Part shown: positions 1 through 6,143 of the stretch, one piece after another
Layout: each line of letters begins with the position of its first letter
Position numbering within the stretch: the first letter of the stretch is position 1
Source of the DNA: an uncultured Butyricicoccus sp.
Lineage (GTDB): Bacteria; Bacillota; Clostridia; Oscillospirales; Butyricicoccaceae
NCBI GenBank assembly: GCA_900544475.1
Contig: UQVU01000085.1
Span: 1 to 7,864 of the forward strand
Length of the DNA stretch: 7,864 nt
Reading direction: 5' to 3'
The notes under the pieces: generated by a model
What the model saw: the letters and a program-made list of their open reading frames with translations, nothing else
What the model was told of the DNA's origin: nothing
The model's database searches: none
Made by a program: the position numbers and the translations under genes

Positions 1-726
1 AAGGACCTGACGCAGAACAAGGCGGACGGCGGACGCTTCCGGAACATCAATTTCCAGCTCCGCGCGGGCGAAATCCTCGGCTTTGCCGGTCTGGTCGGCG
101 CAGGACGAAGCGAAGTCATGCGTGCCATCTTCGGTCTTGACCCGATTTCCTCGGGTTCGGTTTACCTGAACGGGCAGGAGGTCCACATCAAGAACACCCG
201 CGACGCCATCAACCACGGCATCGCAATGGTAAACGAGGACCGCCGCACCTACGGTCTGGTGCTCGGCCGCAGCATTCACCACAACGTTTCGCTCGTCAAT
301 CTTCAGAAGTACACCAAGGGTCTGATTGACGACAAGGCAATCAGCAAGGACGTTGAGAAGATGCGCGAGCTGCTTCAGATCAAGATTGCAAACGAGGACG
401 TCGAAGCCTCCACGCTTTCGGGCGGCAACCAGCAGAAGGTCGTTCTGGCCAAGTGGCTGGTGGGCGACGTCAAGGTCATGATCCTCGATGAGCCGACCCG
501 CGGCATCGACGTCGGCGCAAAGTCCGAAATTCACAAGCTGATGACAAACTTCGCCCGTCAGGGCATGGGCATCATCATGATCTCCTCCGAGCTGCCTGAG
601 GTTCTGGGCATGAGCGACCGCGTCGTCGTCATGCAGGAGGGCATCGTTCAGGGTGTTCTCGATCGTTCGGAGGCAACGCAGGAAAGCATCATGAAACTGG
701 CTACGAGGGGAGCAGGAAAACAATGA
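1..726 (+). CDS. Sugar ABC transporter ATP-binding protein, C-terminal half (partial)
   Basis: The 5' end lies outside the window and the frame is open from base 1, giving 241 residues. It is the second nucleotide-binding domain of a tandem ATPase of the RbsA/MglA/XylG type, which powers CUT2-family sugar import at the inner face of the membrane. Visible in order are a Walker A-like loop GLVGAGRS (residues 30-37 of the fragment) with Arg in place of the usual Lys, an EDRR..GLVLG segment typical of this family, the signature LSGGNQQK (139-146), Walker B VMILDEP (about 159-165), and SSE where a switch histidine would be expected. The degenerate Walker A and missing His are normal for the second domain of this family, so this is not a sign of decay. 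The TGA stop overlaps the next gene's ATG (ATGA at 723-726), indicating translational coupling to the permease. The substrate is inferred only from the downstream iolG. Confidence 0.96.
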   Translation, partial: KDLTQNKADGGRFRNINFQLRAGEILGFAGLVGAGRSEVMRAIFGLDPISSGSVYLNGQEVHIKNTRDAINHGIAMVNEDRRTYGLVLGRSIHHNVSLVNLQKYTKGLIDDKAISKDVEKMRELLQIKIANEDVEASTLSGGNQQKVVLAKWLVGDVKVMILDEPTRGIDVGAKSEIHKLMTNFARQGMGIIMISSELPEVLGMSDRVVVMQEGIVQGVLDRSEATQESIMKLATRGAGKQ

Positions 727-1694
727 GCAAACAGGCAGAAAAGAAAAAGTTCAACTTCGGTCAATTCTACGGAAAGTACGGTATCGCGCTGATTTTCGTC
801 GTGATCTTCATCGCGGCATCGCTGTTCGTTCCGGGATTTCTGAGCACGTACAACCTCAAGAGCATCCTGCTGGCGATTGCCTGCACGACCGTGCTCGGCT
901 TCGGCGCAACCTTCATCATCATTCTCGGTCACATCAACATTGCCTACGGTTCGGAAATCGCCTTCATAGGCTGTATCGCCTGCATGGTTGACGTTGCGAC
1001 CGGCTCGGTCTGGGCAGCCATCGCGGTAGCGCTTGTAATCGGCGTCGTGCTCGGCGCACTGACCGGCTTCATCATCACAAAGTTCAGCATCCCCGCATTC
1101 ATTATGACGCTTGCGCTTACCGAGGCCGCACGCGGCGGCGCGGTCCTTGTCACCAAGGGCAACACCATCTCCGGCATTTCGGGCGGCTTCACCTTCATGG
1201 GTCAGGGCTATGTCGGCCCCATCCCGATGGCAGTCATCATCCTGCTGCTCTGCTTCGCAGTCATGTGGGTCATCCTCAACAAGACGCCCTACGGCCGCTA
1301 TATCTACGCGGTCGGCGGCAACTCCAAGGCGGCTGAGGCCTCCGGTATCAGCCCCAAGGCAGTCACCTTCAAGGCATATCTGCTCGACGGCGCGCTCGTC
1401 GGCGTCGGCAGCCTGCTGCTGATGGGCCGCCTGAACTCTGGCGTTCCGGGCGCAGGTCTTTCCTACGAAATGGACGCTATCACCGCGGTTATCGTCGGCG
1501 GCACCTCGATGTCCGGCGGCTCCGGCACCCTCGGCGGCACGCTGGTCGGCGCGGTCATCGTCGGCATCATCAACAACGTACAGACCCTGATGGGCGTTGA
1601 CTCCAACATCCAGAAGATCGTCAAGGGCGTTATCATCGTCGGCGCGGTTATCATCGACGTTGTCACCAAGAACTCCGCAAAGAAGGCTCGCTGA
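723..1694 (+). CDS. CUT2-family sugar ABC transporter permease (RbsC-like)
   Basis: A 323-residue, very hydrophobic protein of the BPD_transp_2 (RbsC/XylH/MglC) family, the normal length for the family. It forms the membrane channel for sugar or cyclitol import with the preceding ATPase. About eight to ten membrane helices can be placed, for example near residues 20-38, 47-70, 96-119, 167-185, 217-235, 268-290 and 299-314. The cytoplasmic coupling loop TPYGRYIYAVGGNSKAAEASG (about 188-208) that contacts the ATPase is clear, as is the conserved glycine-rich GGTSMSGGSGT (259-269). The chosen ATG overlaps the upstream stop by four bases and has AGGA at 714-717 and GGGGAG at 707-712 in front. The protein has a basic C-terminus and no lesion. 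Specificity cannot be read from the permease; an inositol or related substrate is inferred from gene context. Confidence 0.96.
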   Translation: MSKQAEKKKFNFGQFYGKYGIALIFVVIFIAASLFVPGFLSTYNLKSILLAIACTTVLGFGATFIIILGHINIAYGSEIAFIGCIACMVDVATGSVWAAIAVALVIGVVLGALTGFIITKFSIPAFIMTLALTEAARGGAVLVTKGNTISGISGGFTFMGQGYVGPIPMAVIILLLCFAVMWVILNKTPYGRYIYAVGGNSKAAEASGISPKAVTFKAYLLDGALVGVGSLLLMGRLNSGVPGAGLSYEMDAITAVIVGGTSMSGGSGTLGGTLVGAVIVGIINNVQTLMGVDSNIQKIVKGVIIVGAVIIDVVTKNSAKKAR

Positions 1695-1715
1695 GCCGCA
1701 GAAAAAGAATGCAAT

Positions 1716-1741
1716 CCCGCGCGGCGGCAAGGCTGCACGGG
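1716..1741 (+). other. Intercistronic hairpin upstream of the binding-protein gene
   Basis: CCCGCGCGGC (1716-1725) pairs with GCTGCACGGG (1732-1741) around the loop GGCAAG. The ten-pair stem has one C.A mismatch and one G.U pair, and can be extended outward by a wobble and an A-T pair. No T-run follows, so it is not an obvious terminator. It lies in the 97-base gap between permease and binding protein and could protect or mark a processed mRNA end, which would help express the binding protein above the membrane components. Confidence 0.45.
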
Positions 1742-1791
1742 GTGGTAAAAGAGTAAGAGAAAAAAAGGAACACAAACAGGAGGAAAACATT

Positions 1792-2781
1792 ATGAAAATC
1801 TGGAAGAGAATCGGCGCAATGGCAATGGTAACGGCTTTCTCGGCACTGGCACTCACCGGCTGCGGCGCAGGCGGCAGCAGCTCCGGCGGCGGCGACTCCG
1901 CAGGCGGCGACGGCATGAAGATCGGCTATGTAAACCTTGCGGATACCGACGTATTCTGCATGGCACGCGAGAGCGCACTGACCGCCGAGCTCGAGGGCAC
2001 CGGCTACTCGGTATCCTTCTCGGACGGCAACAACGACAACCAGAAGCAGATCGATCAGACCAACGCATTCCTCGCAAAGGGCGTTGACGCGCTCATCCTC
2101 GTACCGGCTGACTCGGACGCGATCGCTCCGGCTATCTCCGCGGCGAACAGCAACGGTACTCCGGTTATCTGCCTCGGCATCAAGGCAAACTCCGGCGACT
2201 TCACCTTCGTAGGCTCGGAGAACTATGACTCCGGTCATATGCAGGGCGAGTACATGGCGGAGAACCTGCCGCAGGGCGCGAAGGTCCTGTATCTGGCAGG
2301 CACCGCCGGCCTCCAGCATTCCGCTGACCGCCGTCAGGGCTTCAAGGACGCGCTCGAAGAGGCAGGCCGCTCCGACATCACCATTCTGGCCGATCAGGAC
2401 GGCGATTACGTCAAGGACGAGGCAATGCGTATCTGCGACGCATGGATTCAGACCTACGCGCACGGCGGCAAGGCTGATTTCAACGCAGTTGTATGCGCAA
2501 ACGACCAGATGGCGCTCGGCGCTGTCGAGTCTCTCAAGGGCGCGGGTCTGCTGACCAACGCAGGCGAGATCCTCATTACCGGTGTTGACGGCTCGGACGA
2601 CGGCCTCAAGGCAGTAGACGACGGCTATATGTGCCAGACCGTTCTGCAGGACGCAGCAGGTCAGGCAAAGGCGACCCACGAAGTTCTCGAGAAGCTGAAG
2701 AACGGCGAAACCCCGGACAAGGAAGTTATCGTTCCGTTCCAGTCCATCACCAAGGACAATGTTGCTGACTACCTGAAGTAA
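1792..2781 (+). CDS. Sugar/cyclitol ABC transporter substrate-binding lipoprotein
   Basis: A 329-residue periplasmic-binding-protein-like lipoprotein of the CUT2 class (ribose/galactose/inositol-binding type). The start is the ATG at 1792, eight bases after AGGAGG (1778-1783); the frame is open further upstream but a start there would lack the signal peptide. The N-terminus is KIWKR, a hydrophobic helix and the lipobox LTGC with Cys24 as the lipidation site, followed by a Gly/Ser/Asp-rich tether (about 25-41). The ligand-binding fold starts near MKIGYV (42-47). Family landmarks are SDGNND (77-82), QIDQTNAFLAKGVDALILVPAD (86-107), DRRQGF (179-184), CANDQMALGA (235-244) and GVDGSDDGL (264-272). 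It captures the substrate outside the membrane and delivers it to the permease. Myo-inositol or a related cyclitol is inferred from the downstream iolG; a plain sugar is possible. Confidence 0.95.
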   Translation: MKIWKRIGAMAMVTAFSALALTGCGAGGSSSGGGDSAGGDGMKIGYVNLADTDVFCMARESALTAELEGTGYSVSFSDGNNDNQKQIDQTNAFLAKGVDALILVPADSDAIAPAISAANSNGTPVICLGIKANSGDFTFVGSENYDSGHMQGEYMAENLPQGAKVLYLAGTAGLQHSADRRQGFKDALEEAGRSDITILADQDGDYVKDEAMRICDAWIQTYAHGGKADFNAVVCANDQMALGAVESLKGAGLLTNAGEILITGVDGSDDGLKAVDDGYMCQTVLQDAAGQAKATHEVLEKLKNGETPDKEVIVPFQSITKDNVADYLK

Positions 2782-2815
2782 CACCCGCTATTCATTCGAC
2801 CATATCTTAACTTTC

Positions 2816-2845
2816 TTCTCCCTGCGGGACGGTTCGCAGGGAGGG
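2816..2845 (+). other. Intercistronic hairpin between binding protein and iolG
   Basis: CTCCCTGCG (2818-2826) pairs perfectly over nine bases with CGCAGGGAG (2835-2843). Wobble pairs extend the stem at both sides, leaving the tetraloop ACGG. The following bases are GGAAAACC rather than T-rich, so it is unlikely to be an intrinsic terminator. Its place directly after the binding-protein gene suits an mRNA-stabilising 3' hairpin, a common way to raise binding-protein output within such operons; partial attenuation is an alternative. Confidence 0.6.
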
Positions 2846-2873
2846 AAAACCCTGGCAGGAGGAGAAATATATT

Positions 2874-3884
2874 ATGGAAACTTTAAGAATCGGACTTGTA
2901 GGCACCGGCGGCATCGGCCGTACCCATATTGAGCGCATCAACAACACGCTTCAGGGTGGCAAGGTCGTTGCCTGCGCCGACCCGGCGAGCGCATTCGGTC
3001 TTTCGGTTGCCGAGAAGTACGGCATCAAGGGCTTCGAAAACCCCATCGACATGATAAACTCCCCGGAAATCGACGCCGTTATGTGCACCACGTCCGACCC
3101 GTATCACGAGGAGTACGTTCTCGCCTCCATCGCGGCAGGCAAGTACGTGTTCTGCGAGAAGCCGCTCGCGCCCAAGGCGGACGCCTGCAAACGCATCGTG
3201 GAGGCCGAGAGGAAGGCCGGAAAGAAGCTGGTTCAGGTCGGCTTCATGCGCCGCTATGACGAGGGATACAAGCAGCTCAAGGCGGCGGTTGACAGCGGAA
3301 AATACGGCGAAGCGCTGCTGCTGCACTGCGCACACCGCAACCCGTCCGTTCCGGACGACTGGGACAACTCCATGGCGGTCGAGAATTCCATGGTTCACGA
3401 AATCGACGTGCTGCGCTGGCTGCTCGGCGAGGACTACGCGACCGCTGAGGTCCGCTACGGCAAGTCCACGAACAACGGCCCGAAGGACCTGCACGACCCG
3501 CAGATCATGATCCTGACCACCAAGTCCGGCGTGCGCATCGATGTCGAGTCCTTCGTCAACAACAAAAACGACTACGACATCAAGTGCGAGATCGTCTGCG
3601 ACGGCGCGGTGCTCAATATGCCGAAGCCGAACTACATCTCGGTAAACGCGAACGCAACCATCGGTCAGGCGATGTACACCGATTGTTTCCAGCGCTTTGC
3701 AGATGCGTATAACGCGGAAATCCAGACCTGGATCAACGCCTCCAAGGCAGGCTACGTTGACGGCCCGACCGCATGGGACGGTTACTGCTGCCAGGTTGCA
3801 GCGGCTGCAGCTTCCAAGGCGCGCGAGACCCAGACCATTCAGCCGGTTGTTTACGACGAAATGCCGGACTTCTACAAGGCATAA
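2874..3884 (+). CDS. iolG: Inositol 2-dehydrogenase (Gfo/Idh/MocA family)
   Basis: A 336-residue NAD(P)-dependent dehydrogenase, similar throughout to what I recall of Bacillus subtilis IolG, which oxidises myo-inositol to 2-keto-myo-inositol (scyllo-inosose) and also acts on D-chiro-inositol. The Rossmann loop is GLVGTGGIG (7-15). The EKP motif places the catalytic Lys at 96. Segments shared with IolG are LVQVGFMRRYD (119-129), HCAHRNP (151-157), VHEIDVL (174-180) and GPTAWDGY near the C-terminus. The catalytic His is His175; the Asp four residues before it in B. subtilis IolG is Asn171 here. The ATG follows AGGAGGAG (2857-2864) at good spacing. The gene sits 92 bases after the binding-protein gene on the same strand, so its substrate is probably what the transporter imports. 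A relative acting on scyllo-inositol or another keto-sugar precursor is the main alternative. Confidence 0.88.
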   Translation: METLRIGLVGTGGIGRTHIERINNTLQGGKVVACADPASAFGLSVAEKYGIKGFENPIDMINSPEIDAVMCTTSDPYHEEYVLASIAAGKYVFCEKPLAPKADACKRIVEAERKAGKKLVQVGFMRRYDEGYKQLKAAVDSGKYGEALLLHCAHRNPSVPDDWDNSMAVENSMVHEIDVLRWLLGEDYATAEVRYGKSTNNGPKDLHDPQIMILTTKSGVRIDVESFVNNKNDYDIKCEIVCDGAVLNMPKPNYISVNANATIGQAMYTDCFQRFADAYNAEIQTWINASKAGYVDGPTAWDGYCCQVAAAAASKARETQTIQPVVYDEMPDFYKA

Positions 3885-3946
3885 ATCCCTCATTTCCCTC
3901 ATAATTCATCTTTTTCTTAGAACCTATCTTCTCTCTTTTTTTCTTC

Positions 3947-3975
3947 GGCGGGTGTGCGAGGTTCGTACACCCGTC
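3947..3975 (+). other. Intercistronic hairpin before the TIM-barrel enzyme gene
   Basis: Bases 3947-3959 pair with 3963-3975 around the loop GGT: a 13-pair stem with two G.U pairs, core GGGTGTGCGA/TCGTACACCC. A pyrimidine-rich tract (about 3909-3946) precedes it, and only ACATTTT lies between it and AGGAGG (3984-3989). The weak T-run could give partial termination, but a structure that separates processed mRNA segments fits the same pattern seen before the two preceding genes. Confidence 0.6.
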
Positions 3976-3998
3976 AACATTTTAGGAGGTAAATTTAT

Positions 3999-4937
3999 AT
4001 GAAACTCGCAATCTGCACTGATGTATTCGCCGACCTGTCCTACACGGATATGCTCGACAAGGTAAAGTCCCTCGGCATTGACGCGGTCGAGATGACCGCC
4101 GGCGGCTGGGGCGCACGCAAGCACTGCAACACCGCCGAGCTGCTCGCGGACGCAGGCAAGCGTGAAGCGTTCATGATGGAGCTTGAAAAGCGCGGCATGC
4201 GCATTTCTGCACTGAACACCTCGTGCAACCCGCTCTGGCCGTCCAAGACCGGCGAGGAATACAAGAAGTCCATGTATGACTGCGCAACGCTCGCAGGTCT
4301 GCTTGGCGTTAAGAAGATCGTAGCCATGGCAGGTCTGCCGGCAGGCAACGAGACCGACACCACCCCGAACTGGATCACCTCCACCGTCTCCTGGCCGGAC
4401 TTCATGGCTCCGGCTTATGAGTACCAGTGGAAGGTAACCATCGAGTTCTGGAACGAATTTATCGCACACTGCAAGAAGTGCGGCATCGAGCATATTGCAA
4501 TCGAGGAATTCCCGGGCACCATGGTTTGGTCTGCTTCGACCCTGCTCAAGCTGCGTGAGGCTACCGACCCGATGCTCGGCATCAACCTCGACCCGTCCCA
4601 CATGATGGTTCTGGGCGCAGACCCGATCGCAGCGGCGCGTGCACTGAAGGGCTGCATCTTCCATGTGCACGGCAAGGACGCCCGCATCGAGCGCGGTCTG
4701 GCCGACACCGACGGCCTGCTTGAGCCGCGCCCCGTTACCGAGTCCGCTGACCGCGTATGGAACTACGTTGCGGTCGGCTGCGGCAAGGACCTCCAGTGGT
4801 GGAAGGAATTCTTCTCTGTCTGCCACATGATGGGCTACGACGGCGACGTTTCTCTCGAAATGGAGGACCTCACCATGACGGTTGACGCCGGTGTTCATAC
4901 CTCCATCGATGCGCTCCGCCAGACGATCAGCCAGTAA
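3999..4937 (+). CDS. Sugar phosphate isomerase/epimerase-like TIM-barrel enzyme (AP endonuclease 2 fold)
   Basis: A 312-residue protein of the xylose-isomerase-like TIM-barrel superfamily (COG1082 type; relatives include IolE, IolI and IolH). The ATG is nine bases after a full AGGAGG (3984-3989). Likely metal ligands in family order are Glu169 (IAIEEFPG), Asp198 and His201 (NLDPSHMM), His224 (FHVHGKD) and Glu287 (SLEMED), so the metal site looks intact. The N-terminal part has GGWGARKHCNTAELLAD (35-51) and LNTSCNPLWP (72-81), which mark a subgroup often paired with Gfo/Idh/MocA dehydrogenases. The sequence does not resemble classical IolE closely, so a symbol is withheld. The expected role is isomerisation, epimerisation or dehydration of the keto product made by the upstream dehydrogenase. 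It is the last gene of the operon before a strong terminator. Fold assignment is secure; the exact reaction is unknown. Confidence 0.9.
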   Translation: MKLAICTDVFADLSYTDMLDKVKSLGIDAVEMTAGGWGARKHCNTAELLADAGKREAFMMELEKRGMRISALNTSCNPLWPSKTGEEYKKSMYDCATLAGLLGVKKIVAMAGLPAGNETDTTPNWITSTVSWPDFMAPAYEYQWKVTIEFWNEFIAHCKKCGIEHIAIEEFPGTMVWSASTLLKLREATDPMLGINLDPSHMMVLGADPIAAARALKGCIFHVHGKDARIERGLADTDGLLEPRPVTESADRVWNYVAVGCGKDLQWWKEFFSVCHMMGYDGDVSLEMEDLTMTVDAGVHTSIDALRQTISQ

Positions 4938-4961
4938 AACGTAAAATATAAAACAGTATAA

Positions 4962-5007
4962 AACCCCTTCCCGTTATTCCTCTTGTGACGGGAAGGGGTT
5001 GGTTTTT
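4962..5007 (+). terminator. Intrinsic terminator of the transport/iolG operon, probably bidirectional
   Basis: AACCCCTTCCCGT (4962-4974) pairs perfectly over 13 bases with ACGGGAAGGGGTT (4988-5000), with a 13-base loop, followed by GGTTTTT (5001-5007). It begins 24 bases after the last stop of the operon. On the opposite strand the same stem is followed by TTTTATACTGTTTTA, so it can also end the leftward lipoprotein transcript whose stop lies at 5066-5068. This suits two convergent genes. Confidence 0.92.
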
Positions 5008-5065
5008 GTGGGGCGTTCAAGTCCATCATGCAGCAGGTCTGCGCCTTTGGTTCTCTCGTGAAATT

Positions 5066-5830
5066 TCAGGAGGTGTATCGATGGATCAATTCTCTGAGGT
5101 CGTTTAGCGTGATATGCGCAATATCATTGGCGGTATCAGCAGACGATGGGGCGTCTTCGGCAGGGTAAGGGACGTAATAAAGCGTATCATCGTCACCTAC
5201 TAACATCTGACAGAATTTCCAACCCAGCTGTTCATATGCGTCAGCCGGCATATCGTCGGTCGGAGCACCGAGGAAAAAGATATACTGCTGACCGACTAAA
5301 GGGCTTTCCTGCATATCGGCTGCTTGGCGGATGATCGTATTTTCCAGCTCTTCATCCGTCATATCGGTATAGCTTTCTCGATTATGTTCCGCCGCGGCAA
5401 CATCTTTCATAGAAATATACCCGCCATATGCGTAGATGGTAATGTTTGACCTGTCCGGCAGGTCGCCGGATAACACGTCTTGTACAGCGGCGTCAATAAC
5501 GGTCCATGCGTTAGCGTTGATGGAAGTATATTCCATGTTATCGACTGTCGCCTGAACAATGGCAGTTGCGTGCGGAATGACTTCTTCGAGAACCGGGCGA
5601 TATGCTAAATCAAGGCGGGAATTGTCGTTTATAACGGTTTTATCCTGATAAATTGAGGGCGTTTCTTGCTCGAAGAGTATAATTTCAGAGTCAGAGATTG
5701 GAGCTTCTTGGGACTGGGGAGTGTTGTCTGTTGCGGAAGCCTGATTGTCAGTGCTCTGGCACGCCGTCAGCGAAATAATTACAAGGATGCTTAGGAGTAA
5801 AATGGATATTTTGGCTCGGTGATGCTTCAC
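5066..5830 (-). CDS. Secreted lipoprotein of unknown function
   Basis: I do not recognise a named family. The likely start is GTG at 5830-5828, nine bases after AAAGGAG (5846-5840), giving 254 residues. An ATG eight codons upstream (5854) has no ribosome binding site and lies about at the predicted transcription start. The N-terminus KHHRAKISILLLSILVIISL plus the lipobox LTAC is a lipoprotein signal (lipidated Cys24 from the GTG). A polar Ser/Thr/Gln/Asp linker follows, then a globular acidic domain with the pattern AIVQATVDNMEY...AVQDVLSGD...ITIYAYGGYI...GQQYIFFLGAP. This order recalls small surface lipoproteins with an OB/NTR-like fold, which is only an impression. It is convergent with the iolG operon and divergent from the resolvase-like gene, has its own promoter and stands as a single gene. 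Base composition is less GC-rich than the operon to its left. Confidence 0.85.
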   Translation of the reverse strand: MKHHRAKISILLLSILVIISLTACQSTDNQASATDNTPQSQEAPISDSEIILFEQETPSIYQDKTVINDNSRLDLAYRPVLEEVIPHATAIVQATVDNMEYTSINANAWTVIDAAVQDVLSGDLPDRSNITIYAYGGYISMKDVAAAEHNRESYTDMTDEELENTIIRQAADMQESPLVGQQYIFFLGAPTDDMPADAYEQLGWKFCQMLVGDDDTLYYVPYPAEDAPSSADTANDIAHITLNDLRELIHRYTS

Positions 5831-5839
5831 GACAGGTCG

Positions 5840-5846
5840 CTCCTTT
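5840..5846 (-). promoter_or_regulatory. Ribosome binding site that selects the GTG start of the lipoprotein gene
   Basis: AAAGGAG on the minus strand, followed by nine bases and GTG (5830-5828). The upstream in-frame ATG at 5854 has only CTATCC before it. This decides the start in favour of GTG. Confidence 0.7.
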
Positions 5847-5852
5847 CCGTTC

Positions 5853-5898
5853 ATGGATAGATTTATTATATCGCTGCATCAATAGTCTGTCTATCCAT
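5853..5898. repeat. 9-bp inverted repeat bracketing the lipoprotein promoter (candidate operator)
   Basis: ATGGATAGA (5853-5861) and TCTATCCAT (5890-5898) are perfect inverted copies 28 bases apart. One arm covers most of the -35 box and the other covers the predicted transcription start. Start-to-start distance is 37 bases, about three and a half helical turns. This arrangement suits a dimeric repressor binding both arms; chance cannot be excluded. Confidence 0.45.
5865..5893 (-). promoter_or_regulatory. Sigma-70/SigA-type promoter of the lipoprotein gene
   Basis: On the minus strand the -35 box TAGACA (5893-5888, five of six consensus bases) is separated by exactly 17 bases from a perfect -10 box TATAAT (5870-5865). 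Transcription should begin near 5858, leaving a leader of about 28 bases to the GTG start. Confidence 0.75.
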
Positions 5899-5934
5899 TT
5901 AAAGAGGAAACGGTATATTCCCAATTTGATAAAT

Positions 5935-6008
5935 AAAAAACAGCAGACATATTTGTGCCTGCCGTCCTGCTGCCCGTCACGGCTCTTGTGCTGTGGCGGG
6001 TGTTTTTT
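5935..6008. terminator. Bidirectional terminator-like element
   Basis: Rightward, CCCGTCACGGC (5973-5983) pairs with GCTGTGGCGGG-side bases (5990-6000) in an 11-pair stem with two G.U pairs and a six-base loop, followed by TGTTTTTT (6001-6008). Leftward, CAGCAG (5972-5967) pairs with CTGCTG (5946-5941), with two further pairs past a bulge, followed by TTTTTT (5940-5935). The outer sequences AAAAAACA (5935-5942) and TGTTTTTT (6001-6008) are themselves inverted copies. The element lies between two divergent genes, where no known transcript needs ending, so it may insulate them or end a small RNA. Confidence 0.6.
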
Positions 6009-6024
6009 GCGTTGAAATGGACTG

Positions 6025-6057
6025 CCCTTGCGGCTGCCGGAGATTGGCAGGTAAGGG
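6025..6057. other. Hairpin in the divergent intergenic region
   Basis: CCCTT (6025-6029) pairs with AAGGG (6053-6057), and after a small internal loop CTGCC (6034-6038) pairs with GGCAG (6046-6050) around GGAGATT. No T-run follows on either strand. It lies in the 393-base stretch without a gene (5831-6223), which otherwise holds the lipoprotein promoter, the bidirectional terminator-like element and the inverted repeats described separately. Confidence 0.4.
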
Positions 6058-6075
6058 TGTTGAAAAATGTACACC

Positions 6076-6123
6076 TAATTGCAAACGGGTGAAATTACAC
6101 GACTTTTTAAAAATTTGCAATTA
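6076..6123. repeat. Inner 10-bp inverted repeat (TAATTGCAAA/TTTGCAATTA)
   Basis: TAATTGCAAA (6076-6085) and TTTGCAATTA (6114-6123) are perfect inverted copies 28 bases apart, nested inside the outer repeat. The left arms of both pairs are separated by only one base (6075), whereas the right arms are 59 bases apart. The spacer contains GTGAAATTACAC, itself an imperfect GTG-N6-CAC dyad. This can form a cruciform or RNA stem, or present several protein binding sites. Confidence 0.5.
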
Positions 6124-6143
6124 CGTTCTTCTTATTATATCAA
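6115..6143 (+). promoter_or_regulatory. Weak candidate promoter for the resolvase-like gene/export operon
   Basis: TTGCAA (6115-6120), 17 bases and TATCAA (6138-6143), four of six consensus bases in each box. Its -35 lies in the right arm of the inner inverted repeat. Other possible -10 boxes further right are TACAAT (6158-6163) and TATAAA (6176-6181), both without a good -35. The start point is uncertain. Confidence 0.3.

Larger units (their letters stand above)
5935..6127 (-). ncRNA. Possible small RNA (tentative)
   Basis: A leftward promoter-like pair, TTGTAG (6162-6157), 17 bases and TATAAT (6139-6134), would start transcription near 6127, and the leftward hairpin plus T6 ends at 5935. 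The roughly 190-base transcript would contain the TAATTGCAAA/TTTGCAATTA stem, the 6025-6057 hairpin and both terminator stems, and no convincing reading frame. The -35 box is poor (only TTG matches), so this rests on the perfect -10, the terminator and the structure. Confidence 0.25.

Noticed and set aside
648..1916. Long minus-strand open frame of about 420 codons opposite the permease gene
   Set aside because: It is antisense to a clear permease gene, has a low-complexity, charged composition without domain features, and no ribosome binding site; it results from GC-rich codon bias. The same holds for the minus frames at 1663-2784, 2883-3902 and 3924-4898.
5069..5107. AGGAGG followed by ATG and an eight-codon frame ending in TAG on the plus strand
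   Set aside because: The AGGAGG and ATG arise from the last codons of the minus-strand lipoprotein gene and its stop; the frame is too short and has no promoter.
5748..6074. Minus-strand open frame of 108 codons across the divergent intergenic region
   Set aside because: It runs through the bidirectional terminator and the lipoprotein promoter, shows no recognisable protein pattern and overlaps the lipoprotein start in another frame.
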